From: Coniferiporia sulphurascens
Lineage: Eukaryota; Basidiomycota; Agaricomycetes; Hymenochaetales; Hymenochaetaceae
Direction: 5' to 3'
Assembly (NCBI GenBank): GCA_002794785.1
Contig: NBBA01000007.1
Span: 1,302,001-1,366,000, forward strand
DNA length: 64,000 nucleotides
Notes under the pieces: model-generated
Seen by the model: only the letters and a program-made list of their open reading frames with translations
Databases searched by the model: none
Told to the model about the DNA's origin: nothing
Program-made: the position numbers and the translations under genes
Shown here: positions 32,109-41,330 of the stretch, piece after piece
How positions within the stretch are numbered: the first letter of the stretch is position 1
Layout of the letters: each line of letters begins with the position of its first letter

Positions 32109-33566
32109 TCTCTTGTCTCTTACCACCATCATCAGCTCTAACACTCTAGCGAGTGAAGGGTACCAAGCCTACCCTAAACTAACTAGTAACATTGTGTGAA
32201 TCTGTTATCACTTGTTTCTAACCCTTAATCAGGGAGTGAATCTAACAGAGATAGTGAACGAGTAGGCTCTATTGAACGAAGAGCACAAGCTTAAGGCTTA
32301 GTGCTCTAAAAGTGAGTTCTTATATACATGTGTAGAAACCTATGGAACATGATGGAATGCTGACTGAGTGAAGACAAAGGTCAGTCAGCATGGAAGGGAG
32401 TAGAAACTGGTAGAAGAGTCTGACTGATCATGAGACTAGGATCAGTCAGTGTACAAGTAGAATTAGTCAGCGAAGATGACTAATGCCGATAAAGGCGATG
32501 AGTAAAGGAAATTTGTAACAATAGGTATACCTGGTTTCTCTTGAGGAGGCGAGCATGGGTCTGGCCATCTGGGTTGACAAAGGTGAACAAGACTGGGCAA
32601 GTCTTCAATAAGGGGAGCTTTTCCGGCAGTGTCACGTAGTGTGGAGCCACTACAAAGTCTAGGTGGCGTAGGGAGGGGTTTTGTCTGACCTCTTCGAGGA
32701 GTGTTGCTTCGTTAATTGGGTGGGGGTTTTTCCCAAAGAAGACATCTGTACAGGGCACCATGGAGATGCACAGTGTCGATCTTGGGCATACTCTGGAGGG
32801 GGTTAGTTGGAAACGGTCCGAGATGGGTTGGTCCGCTGGTCGGGCTAGGCAGTGGTCATGCATGTACTTCATGAACACATCCACATGGCGATCAATGATT
32901 GCTGATGTGGTGGGGGTGGAGGAGGCTGGCCTTTCTGCAAAGGTGGTCACCAGGTTGCCCTTTGTGTTGAATTTGGAGGACAACATGGTGACCGTGTCAG
33001 CAGTGGGCAGGGCCCGGAAGAAACCCTGGGCCAATTCAGTGAGGGAGGCACCTGACTTACACATAGCAGCAGGTGCAATGAGGTCCTGCAGTGTTAGAAC
33101 CAAGGTGGGTTCCTTGGCATACATCTTGGGTGGTGGTGGTGGTTGCCGGACTTTCTTCACCTTCTTTGCTGGGGCTGTCTGGGCTGTGGGGGGCTGGGGG
33201 AGGTTAGCTGCAATCGCTGCTAACTGTGCATATGTCATTGGTGCTCCTGCAGGCACGACTTTTGCCACAGCCTCAAGCTGAGCTGGTGTAATGGTTGTGG
33301 TGACTGGTGCCACAGTGGTGGGAGCGGGGGTGGTTCCTCCCACATTGATGGGAGTCTGCTGAGGGGCCTGTTGAGGCCGCGGAGCAGGGCGAGAGGCCAA
33401 GGAGGAGACCTGCCTGGTGAGGTTCCCTACATCGATGGATAGGCATTTAACAATGTCTGCCAGTACTGTAATCTGCGAGTCAGGGAGGGTAGGTTGGACT
33501 TGAGCCTGCGGTTTGGGCCTAGTGCTAAAGGTAAACAGGGCTCTGAAGGCTGAGGAGAAGGGTGCA

Positions 33567-33822
33567 TCTTAAAATCTACACACGTTGTGGTAGACGATGA
33601 GGTACAGTGGTGAAGTTCAGGCGAAGGTGGGTTATCAGCGTAAACTGATGTATTTCATGGTAGAGACCAGCTTTCCTTATATACATCTACCGTGAGCTAC
33701 ATATACTATAACTATCATAGCTCTTATCATATGGCGTTATCATTGCATTATTGTTCACTTAGTAAGATAGTTATTCATATGACCATCTTTATATTTAGTT
33801 AGTTCATTATATTTATTTAATA
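33567..33822 (-). repeat. Solo copia LTR (256 bp)
   Basis: Reverse complement of the 255-bp LTRs of the copia element at 39430-44817 (TATTAAATAAATATA...GATTTTAAGA). TSD GTGCA (33562-33566) and GTGCG (33823-33827), one CpG-type mismatch. It keeps several CpG sites lost in the copia LTRs, and so serves as an ancestral reference. It splits LINE K ORF1. Confidence 0.88.
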
Positions 33823-35226
33823 GTGCGCTGAGGGAAATTTGCGCCCCCATTGTGGATTGGGCATATACCTGTTCCGCTGAGCAGGTGGCGATGTGGTCCG
33901 GGTCATCCTGTTCTTGTGTCCGGTAAGCTGTTGACAATGCTCTGTGGCTGAGGGCTGTTAATTTCCCCAGGAATGCTGCTGTTGATTGTATGACCGAGGT
34001 GGAGCTGGCGGCCTCTTCGATCTTGGCCTTGAGGTTTTCAAGGGCCCTCTCGATGTTTGGTGCAAAGTCTGTCAGAGCTCGAATGAACTCTGGGGTGGCT
34101 GGCCGGTTATGAGGGGTCTCAGGGGATAGGACGTCAGCATTGCATTTGCCTGTTGACGGTGGGGGTGTATGCGGGTCATCCCGCATTTGGTCGTCCTCTC
34201 CAGGCCCTGCTATAAGCTGTGCCTGGGTGACGTTGAGGGCAGTCTGGGTTCCTTGTTGCGGCCACTGGTGGAGGTCGTTGAGGGGGGCGAAGCAGTTGGG
34301 GGAGCCAATTCATGCCAGTGGGGACAGTGAATGGCTTCAGGGGGCGGTGGGCAACTGGCGGCAGCCAGGGTTAGCCACTCCAGATGCAGTAGAACTAGCC
34401 ATAGATAGGCCTGTGGGTCGTAGGGGACAACCACTGAAACGATCTGCCATGGGGGAGTTTGAGCTGCCCATGCTAGGGAGATGGTGGTGGTAAGAGGTCA
34501 AGAAGGGATGGTCACTGAGGCACTGTAGCAGCGTCATCTGATGGCATGAAAGGGGCTCACACCCGCCAGGGGGCACGCAACCCATCAATAATGTTGCAAT
34601 GGGGGGGATGGCTCGGTGAGTACAAGATCCTCTCTCATGTCTGCTGTGCTCTCTTGGGGCATGGTGCTCGGCAGCGCAAGGGGCGCATGCCTGCCAGTCA
34701 GGGGGGGACACAACGTTAATGTCCCCACACCCATGCCAGGGGGGGTAACCCTCTGCCCTTCAGTGGTCGGCTTCGGTTGGGAGACTTTGGGTTTGGGGAA
34801 ACTCGGATCTAACCTTTGGGTTGTGCCTTCGGGCATGGGGCTGTGTTGTCCTTGGCATGACAAATCATAAAAACGGCTGCCCCAAATCCCAAAAGGGTCT
34901 CTGATGATGGCACTAGTTGCTATAAGGGGATAGGGGCTTCTTAACACATGGGCTTGAAGGGCAAAAACCAACTGACTCAAAAGAGACAGGTCACCATGGG
35001 CCCCTGGGGTAGATGATTTGCTCTCACTCAGCAGGTGGTTAGTCAAGTGGACTCCCTGGCAGCCTCAAAAGAGATAGGCCGGGGTCCAAGCCTCTGGCAA
35101 CATGGTAACTCTGGTATGCCACAGATCCAGAAGCAGAGCCTAGGCCTTGAGTATTCATCAGGGCAACTCAGTCTCTGAAGTGCATGCTGGGGAACAGGAA
35201 ACTCCAGGGGTGGGCATGGAATGTAA

Positions 35227-36116
35227 CACCCCAGCAGATTGGATCGATCCAATCCCGTCACTGACAGGGATCTGATCATTAGGCCATTAGGTACTAGTTA
35301 CATAATTAAAATAACTGGAAAACACGGCAACACTGTGGATTGAACACAGAGCCCTATTAACTCCATTGCACAGTTTTAACCATTAGACTATAGGCTCATA
35401 TAATGAATCACAAACAGTAGAAAAAATATACCGATAAAATGATTACATAAGCCTGATGTATGCTGTTATATTTCGATCCGATCTCACTGAATACTGCACC
35501 AAATCAAATGAAATAAAAACGCTCACAAGCGGGGTTTTAATACCTACAAAACGCACGAACACCGAGCCGATTAGGTGAAGACTTGAGCCCTCTAGGTCAC
35601 AAGTATTACTCTCACTCATAATACTTGTGACCTAGAGGGCTCAAGTCTTCACTTAATCGGCTCGGTGTTCGTGCGTTTTGTAGGTATTAAAACCCCGCTT
35701 GTGAGCGTTTTTATTTCATTTGATTTGGTGCAGTATTCAGTGAGATCGGATCGAAATACAACATAACTATATGTGAATTCTGTGCTGTAATTACATTAAG
35801 TAAAACACATAATGGCCATTACAATTTAAGGCTATTTTCTGGCCTAATAAGGCTGAATTTTATAATGGAGGGACTAAAAACTATAGTCTTTGTCCTCCAT
35901 ACCTAATGCATATAATGCATAAAAGAATTAAAACTTCGAAAGGGTGTATGGTCTAATGGTTAATGCTGTCATGTAATTGTGCATTAAGGCTGTGGGTTCA
36001 AATCAGGGCTCAGCCATTTTTTCCAAATTTCCAAATTAGGCAACTTGGTGCTTGCCAATCCTTGTGATCAGATCCCTGTCACCGACAGCATTGGATTGAT
36101 CCATTCTGCTGAGGTG
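35227..36116. mobile_element. 890-bp TIR/foldback element with outward tRNA-like boxes
   Basis: Outer inverted repeats of about 52 bp (35227-35278 and 36065-36116): CACCCCAGCAGATTGGATCG on the left, its inverse on the right with about five differences. Just inside each end is a tRNA-like pair of boxes in inverse orientation: TAGTCTAATGG and TGTTCAATCC on the minus strand (35390 to 35337), TGGTCTAATGG and GGTTCAAATC on the plus strand (35949-36004), the latter followed by TTTTTT. The centre is the hairpin 35469-35758. No transposase and no clear TSD. It may be an inverted dimer of a tRNA-derived SINE or a TIR element; it is inserted in the LINE K 5' UTR. Confidence 0.65.
35469..35758. repeat. 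Near-perfect hairpin, 139-bp arms, 12-nt loop
   Basis: The left arm 35469-35607 and right arm 35620-35758 are inverse complements with one mismatch (G/A near 35571). The loop is ACTCTCACTCAT. Several CpG sites are intact in both arms, unlike in the surrounding decayed repeats. The arms are bordered by TA on both sides, compatible with a Tc1/mariner-type palindromic MITE (TTTCGATCCG...CGGATCGAAA) inserted at TA. Confidence 0.85.
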
Positions 36117-36447
36117 CCTGGTGGAACCCTGCCCCCACTATGGAGTGGGCTGTAGTGGTGGGGGGTAGTTCCCTCTACTGGCTCCAGAGCACTAAATCTG
36201 CCATGGGTCCATGTAGGAGTAAGTCCTACTGCAGGCTTGAGTTGATTCCCAACAGACAGCCACACTCCATATATGCTCACAGGGATGCTGCTGACACTCC
36301 CTTTGCATTGAGGAGGACAGCATATTGCACCGTTTAAAATACTCCCGCCCTCTGACATACAAGGCGGGTACCCTTTTTAAGGAAGTGATGTTATGAGGAA
36401 GGCATAGGCAAATGTGGGCCCTGCAAGGGCGCCCTTAATGTTGGTTC

Positions 36448-36753
36448 GGACTCTCCCTTGTATGTCCTGGCCGGCGCCCCCATCCTCCCTTTCCTATTCT
36501 AAGCTACACCTTTTGCCTACCTTCACCCATTTGGCTTCGCTGTAGTGATATGTATTCCTCTCTCTTTTCTTTCCATTACTAATAGGGGTCCTTCACACCT
36601 TGGCACCCTTCAGGGAGCAGGGCCCCCACCCAGTTTCGTGTGTTGCGTGATGATGGGTGCCTCTGTTGTTGTGTAGTTAGGGCCCCCCCTTCGGGGGGGC
36701 AGCTTGTAATTATGTAATACTGCAGGAATAATTTAGAAAAAAAAAAAAAAAAA
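36448..36753 (+). mobile_element. LINE L, 3' UTR and tail only
   Basis: Starts GGACTCTCCCTTGTATG, which is the LINE 3' UTR just after the ORF2 stop, and ends with hairpin C8-TTC-G7 (about 36685-36702), the conserved AGCTTGTAATTATGTAATAC block and poly(A) to 36753. An extremely 5'-truncated insertion of about 300 bp. Confidence 0.85.
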
Positions 36754-37203
36754 GGGCAACCTGGTGACCACCTTTGCAGAAAGGCCAGCCTCCTCCACAC
36801 CCACCACATCGGCAATCATTGATCGCCATGCAGATGCGTTCACGAAGTACATGCATGACCACTGCCTAGCCCAACCAGCCGACTGGCCCATCTCAGACTG
36901 ATTTCAGCTAACCCCTTCCAGAGTTCGCCCCAGATCGATGTTGCACATCTCCATGGTGCCCTGCACAGACATCTTCTTCAGACAGAACCCCCACCCAATA
37001 ACCAAAGTGACACTCCTTGAAGAAGTCCGGCAAAACCCGTCTGTTAGGAATTGATGAATAAGCTTGCTTACAAGCTTAGACAATGACACCAGCAACTACC
37101 AATACAGGAAGGGACTCCCACAGAGACTATCCAGCGATCATTCAACATGGGGACAGAACTAACTAGAAAACCAGGACTTCTTGGGAACATCAGACCAATC
37201 ACA

Positions 37204-37812
37204 ATGCTCAAGTGACCACTAAAGACTCTTGACACATCAAGACTCTGCCACCAATGCCAGACCACATACAATCAATCATGGGAAGCACTTAACATGGTAA
37301 TAACTGAATGCTTTTACATGGCAGGGTACATGAACTGCCAGGTAACTACAGATCACACTGTAGACCCTATAGGCAATGGCACAGAGGTCAGGGTAACGCA
37401 TACAGTACAAATGTACATCTTCGATGTACAGGAGTTTTTGCACAACATCCATGTCCAGATGATAGTGAACCCACACATACATGACAAGGAATGTGACCTA
37501 CAAGTGGTCTCAGGATCCTTCCTGTACAGGACGTTGCAGGATAACACATTCCTAGCTAATGCTCACCGATTACGCACAAAGGTAATCACCCTCTTCGAGA
37601 ATCTATCAGCAAAGGGATTGACGACCGCTGATCAACAGATCGGCAACGTTAATCTTTATGTGATAACACTATGGTTATCAAATGGATCACCCCCAGTGCC
37701 ACCTCCAGGATATACGTGACGTATCACTAGGATAAACCACATTAATGAGCCACCAGATAACGTGATCGACGACAGGACACTGACTGGAAGGTACCTGCCT
37801 ATGGACCTTTAA
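37204..37812 (+). pseudogene. Diverged homologue of the LTR-encoded unknown protein
   Basis: 202 codons from ATG 37204 to TAA 37810-37812 with two internal TGA codons (37213-37215 and 37717-37719), each at a position where copy 1 suggests Arg or a CGA codon. Conserved with copies 1/2: TLDTSRLCHQC (vs TLIDTRNLCQRC), WEALNM (vs WKAFNI), MNCQVTTDHT (vs DNCQITFDHT), AKGLTTAD (vs AKGHTTVD), PPGYT and the C-terminal DDRT. Such block conservation over diverged DNA shows that the protein was under selection. Confidence 0.72.
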
Positions 37813-38108
37813 CCAATATCGCATCATGTGATTAAGCCACACTCGGCAGGAACTGAAGCACTTACCAAAGCCAGCCACAAACTCTAAATGACAAGTGTCC
37901 AAGATGACAAGACAACATGCAGGAACCAGTACAGGAGGCCACCAAGACAAGTTAATGACTTACCAATCATCAAGCTGTTAGGCAGCATCTCAACAAGAAG
38001 CCACTGGCACATAAGTCTACAGGGTAGCATGCAGAACAGTGGGGTGACATGCACAGCCTAAGCATCATGGTAGAGTCATTATGACAGCATATGACTTCGC
38101 TATGAGCT

Positions 38109-38169
38109 CAGTGGAGCCTAGTGGAGCATAGTGGAGCGCATGGAGCACAGTGGAGCTCAGTGGAGCACC
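38109..38169 (+). repeat. Direct repeats of AGTGGAGC in element copy 3
   Basis: Six tandem units of about 10-11 bp (AGTGGAGCNN), about 180-240 bp upstream of the TATA box of the element, with further isolated GTGGAGC units near 38290-38335. The position fits a U3 enhancer-like array. Confidence 0.7.
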
Positions 38170-39429
38170 AATGGCCAATCATAGATAGTTATTTCTCATA
38201 TGATCACCTTATGGTGTCATTTGCACTGGTATGCAGCTCCAAGTCAGTGGGGCCTATGATGATGCTATGAGGCATCATAGCTCCAACTGCAGAGCATTGT
38301 GGAGCATCTGCTGTGGAGTGCATTCAAGTGGAGCTTCTTCTACATGTATTTAAGAAGGGCCTAGGCCAGCCTAGAGCCCCAGTTTAATTCACCTTCTCAA
38401 TTCTCTCAGACTTCTCCTGAGCGAAGTACCAACATCTACCGACTTATTCTTGACTCAATCACATGCCTCATCTCTATCTTGACTACTTGTTCCATCGGCT
38501 AGCCACGGTTACCCTTGGTCCTAACACCATCCCTCTGCCACCTCGACTTTGTGGTGGCACCACACTACACAATGTTACCAGAGAAGCTTCCATTATTGAA
38601 GACCTGCCTGGTTTTGTTCACCTTTGTTGACCCAGATGGCCAAACCCACGCTCACCTCCTCAAGAGGAACCGGGTATACCTTTTTGGATCCTCCCTCTGC
38701 CTTTCAGTCCCACCGGTCTGCCCCAGCCTCACCCAATGTGAGTGCTGCCAAGGACTCGGCCACAGAAAGAAGGGCTGCCAAGCCCAGGCCTGTTGTGCTG
38801 AATGTGCTGGTCAGCACTTAATGGCCAATCATCATAAGTCATGCACATACTGTGCAAATGACACAGTCGAAGGAGATGCCTGCCCCCACCCCGCCACTGT
38901 GCTAACTGCCAGGGCGACCACCCCACCACCCTTCCCACCTGCCTGAAGAAGAAGTGCTTTCACGCCATCGACTCCGCCCTCCAGGTAGAAGAGGACACCA
39001 ATGCCTTCATGGAGGAGGACCAATGAGTGCACAAATCTGTGTACTCCAGTGGAACGCCACCCACTCACTTGCGGCAATTCATTCCCTAATTCCTGTCCTT
39101 ACTGATGAACCTTCCCCCCCTCACCTGATTCTGATCCAGGAGCCACTGTGGTATCAAATCAGGCTACAGCCCTCCCTCACCAACCCAGATGGGGACCCGG
39201 CATTCAACATACTGACAATCCCAGGCTTTGTCCCAGTACTCCCTCCTGCCACCCAACCCAGGGTGGTCACCTATGTCTCAAGGACCCTCCCCCAGTCTTC
39301 ATGGTCAGTAGTTGGCCCCACCTCCAGCGGAACCGACATCGTGACGGTGGAGATCCACAGCAACCTCCTGGTTAGGGTGTGCAACTACTACAGTATGTTG
39401 CCCCCTGATCAGGCAGGAGCTAGACAAGG

Positions 39430-39684
39430 TATTAAATAAATATAGACAAATGAGTAAATATAAGATGGTCATATGAACAATCATCTTACTAACACAATGA
39501 TAAAGCAACAATAACACAATACAATAAGAGCTATGATAGTTATAGTATATGTAGCTCATGGTAGATGTATATAAGGAGAGCTGGTCTCTACTACGAAATA
39601 CATTGGTTTACACTGATAACCCTGTTCCCTCTCAGCCTTACCACTGCACCTCATTGTCTACCACAAAGTGTGTAGATTTTAAGA
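39430..39684 (+). repeat. copia 5' LTR (255 bp)
   Basis: TATTAAATAAATATAG...GATTTTAAGA. A TATA-like TATATAAGG lies near 39569. Borders are fixed by comparison with the 3' LTR and the solo LTR. The terminal TA is probably a mutated TG. Confidence 0.9.
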
Positions 39685-39702
39685 GGTTATGAGCCTTGAC
39701 TC
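39685..39702 (+). promoter_or_regulatory. copia primer-binding site
   Basis: GGTTATGAGCCTTGACTC begins directly after the 5' LTR. It resembles the copia-type PBS that pairs with an internal initiator-Met tRNA half. By similarity only. Confidence 0.5.
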
Positions 39703-39738
39703 TATAACTAACAAAACAATTAACAATATAATGAAACT

Positions 39739-41330
39739 ATGTCCTCACTGTCCGGTAGCAAACCTGAGACTGAAATTGAATGAAAAAATCATGAGCACAA
39801 TGAACGAACAAATATAAACAATTTATGAAAAATTGCTAACAATCTAAAAATAGTACATCTTCAAACACACACTGCAGAAGAATTACAAATAAAAATTAAT
39901 GCAGCAAGAGAAGCCAGTGAGCAATTTAATCTCATAATGGAATGTAATAAAAGACTAATACTGATACACGGAAATGTTAATGAAATATGAGCAAGAATTG
40001 AAAGGTATGATGCAGCCACAAATGAACAAAGACAAAATTACCAAACTAATTATTTAAATGAACAAAAGGAAAAAGCTAAACAATTAGGTATATCCAATTC
40101 AGGTGACGTAACCCAAATAAGAATTTGAATTAGTGAGTTTAACGATTTAAAAACGGATGAAGAATGAACTAACTTTAAAAACACAAATCCATATATAAAA
40201 TCAGAAGAAGAAGAAGAAGAAGAAAAAGAATTGAGTGAGCCATCTGATCCTGGAGATGGATCTGATGCTAATGACGAAACAGATGAACTGGATATGGCCC
40301 AAAAACTCGCAGAAATCCAAAAATTCTTCGACAGAATCGAAAAGCTCGATGGATGCTGAAACTTTAAACTTTGGAATTTCTGTATCAGAAGTGCAATCAA
40401 AAGTGCAGGTTACAGTAACCTGCTCATTAACACACCAGGAACTGGTGAAACTGGAGTCACTAGTGCTCTATATAATGGCACTATGCATACTATGCCCAAT
40501 AAAATATTGGCTTATTATCTTAATTTTTCTAAGGATATACCAGCGCTTCTTAAAGCACTTGATGGACAATATAATGTCCAGACAACAATTACTAAGGGCT
40601 TTAACGAGGCTGCCCTTTTTGATATCAGAGGCCATGTCAGCCATTTCGATGGAATGCTCAACAGGCTCTCCAACCTTTATGAGGAGCTCATTGCCCAGGG
40701 AGTCAACATCTCCGAATCGACTTATATATTGGCCATTACAAGAGCAACTCCTGAACAATATCAATATGTTTTAACTCAAAGTGAGTTATATATAAAAACA
40801 ATTAACGAAACAAATGCAAACATGAAGAACCTGCCTATCACACTAACCCCAACATTTTTATTAACAGCTTTACAAAATGCCTTTGAGGGTTGGCATAAAA
40901 ATCATCAGAGGACAGGAGCAGCAGCTAACCACCTGCCCAAGGACAAGTGGACACACCCTTATTTTAGGGGCCACAGATGCAGTTACAGCCGCAGTGTTCA
41001 ACCACAAGGTTGCAGTTATAGGGGCCGTGGCAGATTTAGAGGATGAGGATGTGGGGGATATTCCCCTAACCAACAATCAAATGTGGTAAAGTGCTATAAC
41101 TGTAATAAATTAGGGCACTTTAGTTGAGACTGCTGGGCGCCAAAAATGGAATGGACAAAAGCGGCCCACCAGAAGAAAAAAGAGGAAGTGAATGAAAATG
41201 AGAAAGGAAAGGGGAAGGAAATGGGTGTGTCAGCAGCACCAATGACGACTGGGGCAAGTGCATCCCAGGCTAAACATACTGCAACAGCAGCAGCAGCAAC
41301 AAACATTGCATCAAAATAAGTGCCGTAATT
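39739..41330 (+). pseudogene. copia gag region
   Basis: The frame starts near MSSLSGSKPETEIE. An acidic repeat (GAA)n encodes poly-Glu at about 40202-40230. The copia gag core begins at FFDRIEKLDG (about 40325), and a retroviral zinc knuckle follows at CYNCNKLGHFS-TGA-DC (about 41090-41135). TGA at 41125-41127 stands where the knuckle almost always has Arg. Internal stops are TGA. Confidence 0.82.

Larger units (their letters stand above)
30902..32247 (+). mobile_element. ORF-bearing LTR-like element, copy 2 (1346 bp)
   Basis: Starts TGTTAGTAAATTGATG, ends GAATCTAACA, perfect 5-bp TSD GAGAT (30897-30901 and 32248-32252) inside the LTR-B solo LTR. Nearly identical to copy 1 over its whole length, including the ORF, TATAAAA (32064-32070) and CAGTTTAATTCA (32097-32108). 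Two independent full-length copies with TSDs show that this 1.35-kb unit is what inserts or what remains after LTR recombination. Confidence 0.87.
30744..32520 (-). repeat. Solo LTR of family LTR-B, itself split by ORF-bearing element copy 2
   Basis: Reads TGTTAAGCCTACTGATTAGG...AAATTTGTAACA on the plus strand with a perfect 5-bp TSD ATAGG (30739-30743 and 32521-32525) in LINE K ORF1. Without the insertion it is about 430 bp. It shares with LTR-A the stem GAGCACAAGCTT...GTGCTC (near 32279-32305), so it is a relative of the gypsy LTR family. Confidence 0.85.
30395..34472 (-). pseudogene. LINE K ORF1 (gag-like), split by three LTR-type insertions
   Basis: The most complete ORF1 in the window. 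A plausible start is the ATG near 34472 (MGSSNSPMADRF), with two stops before MRDDPHTPPPSTGK at 34186. Then come a charged helical region (NIERALENLKAKIEEAASS), a Pro/Thr/Ala-rich linker (ATTVAPVTTTITPAQ near 33300), PPPPPKMYAKEPTLVL, the conserved core (LPTADTVTMLSSKFNTKGN) and, beyond the solo LTR, zinc knuckles CERCQGLGHRKKGC, CAECARQHLMANHHKSC and CANCQGDHPATLPTC. About 680 codons without insertions. It probably packages LINE RNA. Confidence 0.78.
29730..36447 (-). mobile_element. LINE K, 5' UTR, ORF1 and endonuclease part, heavily invaded
   Basis: Minus-strand LINE with its natural 5' end near 36447 and cut in the ORF2 endonuclease at 29730. Its own pieces are 36447-36117, 35226-33823, 33566-32521 and 30743-29730. 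It carries, nested: the 890-bp foldback element, a solo copia LTR, and a solo LTR with an ORF-bearing element inside. It gives the best view of the LINE's long 5' UTR (about 1.1 kb without insertions) and of ORF1. Confidence 0.82.
37042..38526 (+). mobile_element. ORF-bearing LTR-like element, copy 3 (1485 bp, diverged family)
   Basis: Starts TGTTAGGAATTGATG and ends GGTCCTAACA; TSD CCGTC (37037-37041) and CCATC (38527-38531), one CpG-type mismatch, inside LINE M ORF1. DNA similarity to copies 1 and 2 is low over most of the length, yet the layout is the same: terminal TGTTAG/CTAACA, a homologous ORF near the 5' end, TATTTAA (38347-38353) exactly 34 nt before AGTTTAATTCA (38381-38391), and about 145 nt to the end. 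Confidence 0.83.
36754..39429 (+). mobile_element. LINE M, ORF1 and endonuclease part, split by ORF-bearing element copy 3
   Basis: Plus-strand LINE close to K in sequence. ORF1 starts at GNLVTTFAERPASS (36754), is split by the element at 37042-38526, and resumes at SLCHLDFVVAPHY through zinc knuckles CECCQGLGHRKKGC and CAECAGQHLMANHHKSC, with a 1-nt deletion near 38893. ORF1 stop and ORF2 start overlap as ATGA (39023-39026). The endonuclease (VLQWNATHS, LIQEPLW) runs to AGARQG at 39429, where the copia 5' LTR begins. The continuation is not found beyond the copia 3' LTR. Confidence 0.83.

Noticed and set aside
35330..36010. tRNA genes
   Set aside because: A and B boxes are present but T-stem and acceptor stems do not pair. 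They are tRNA-derived remnants.
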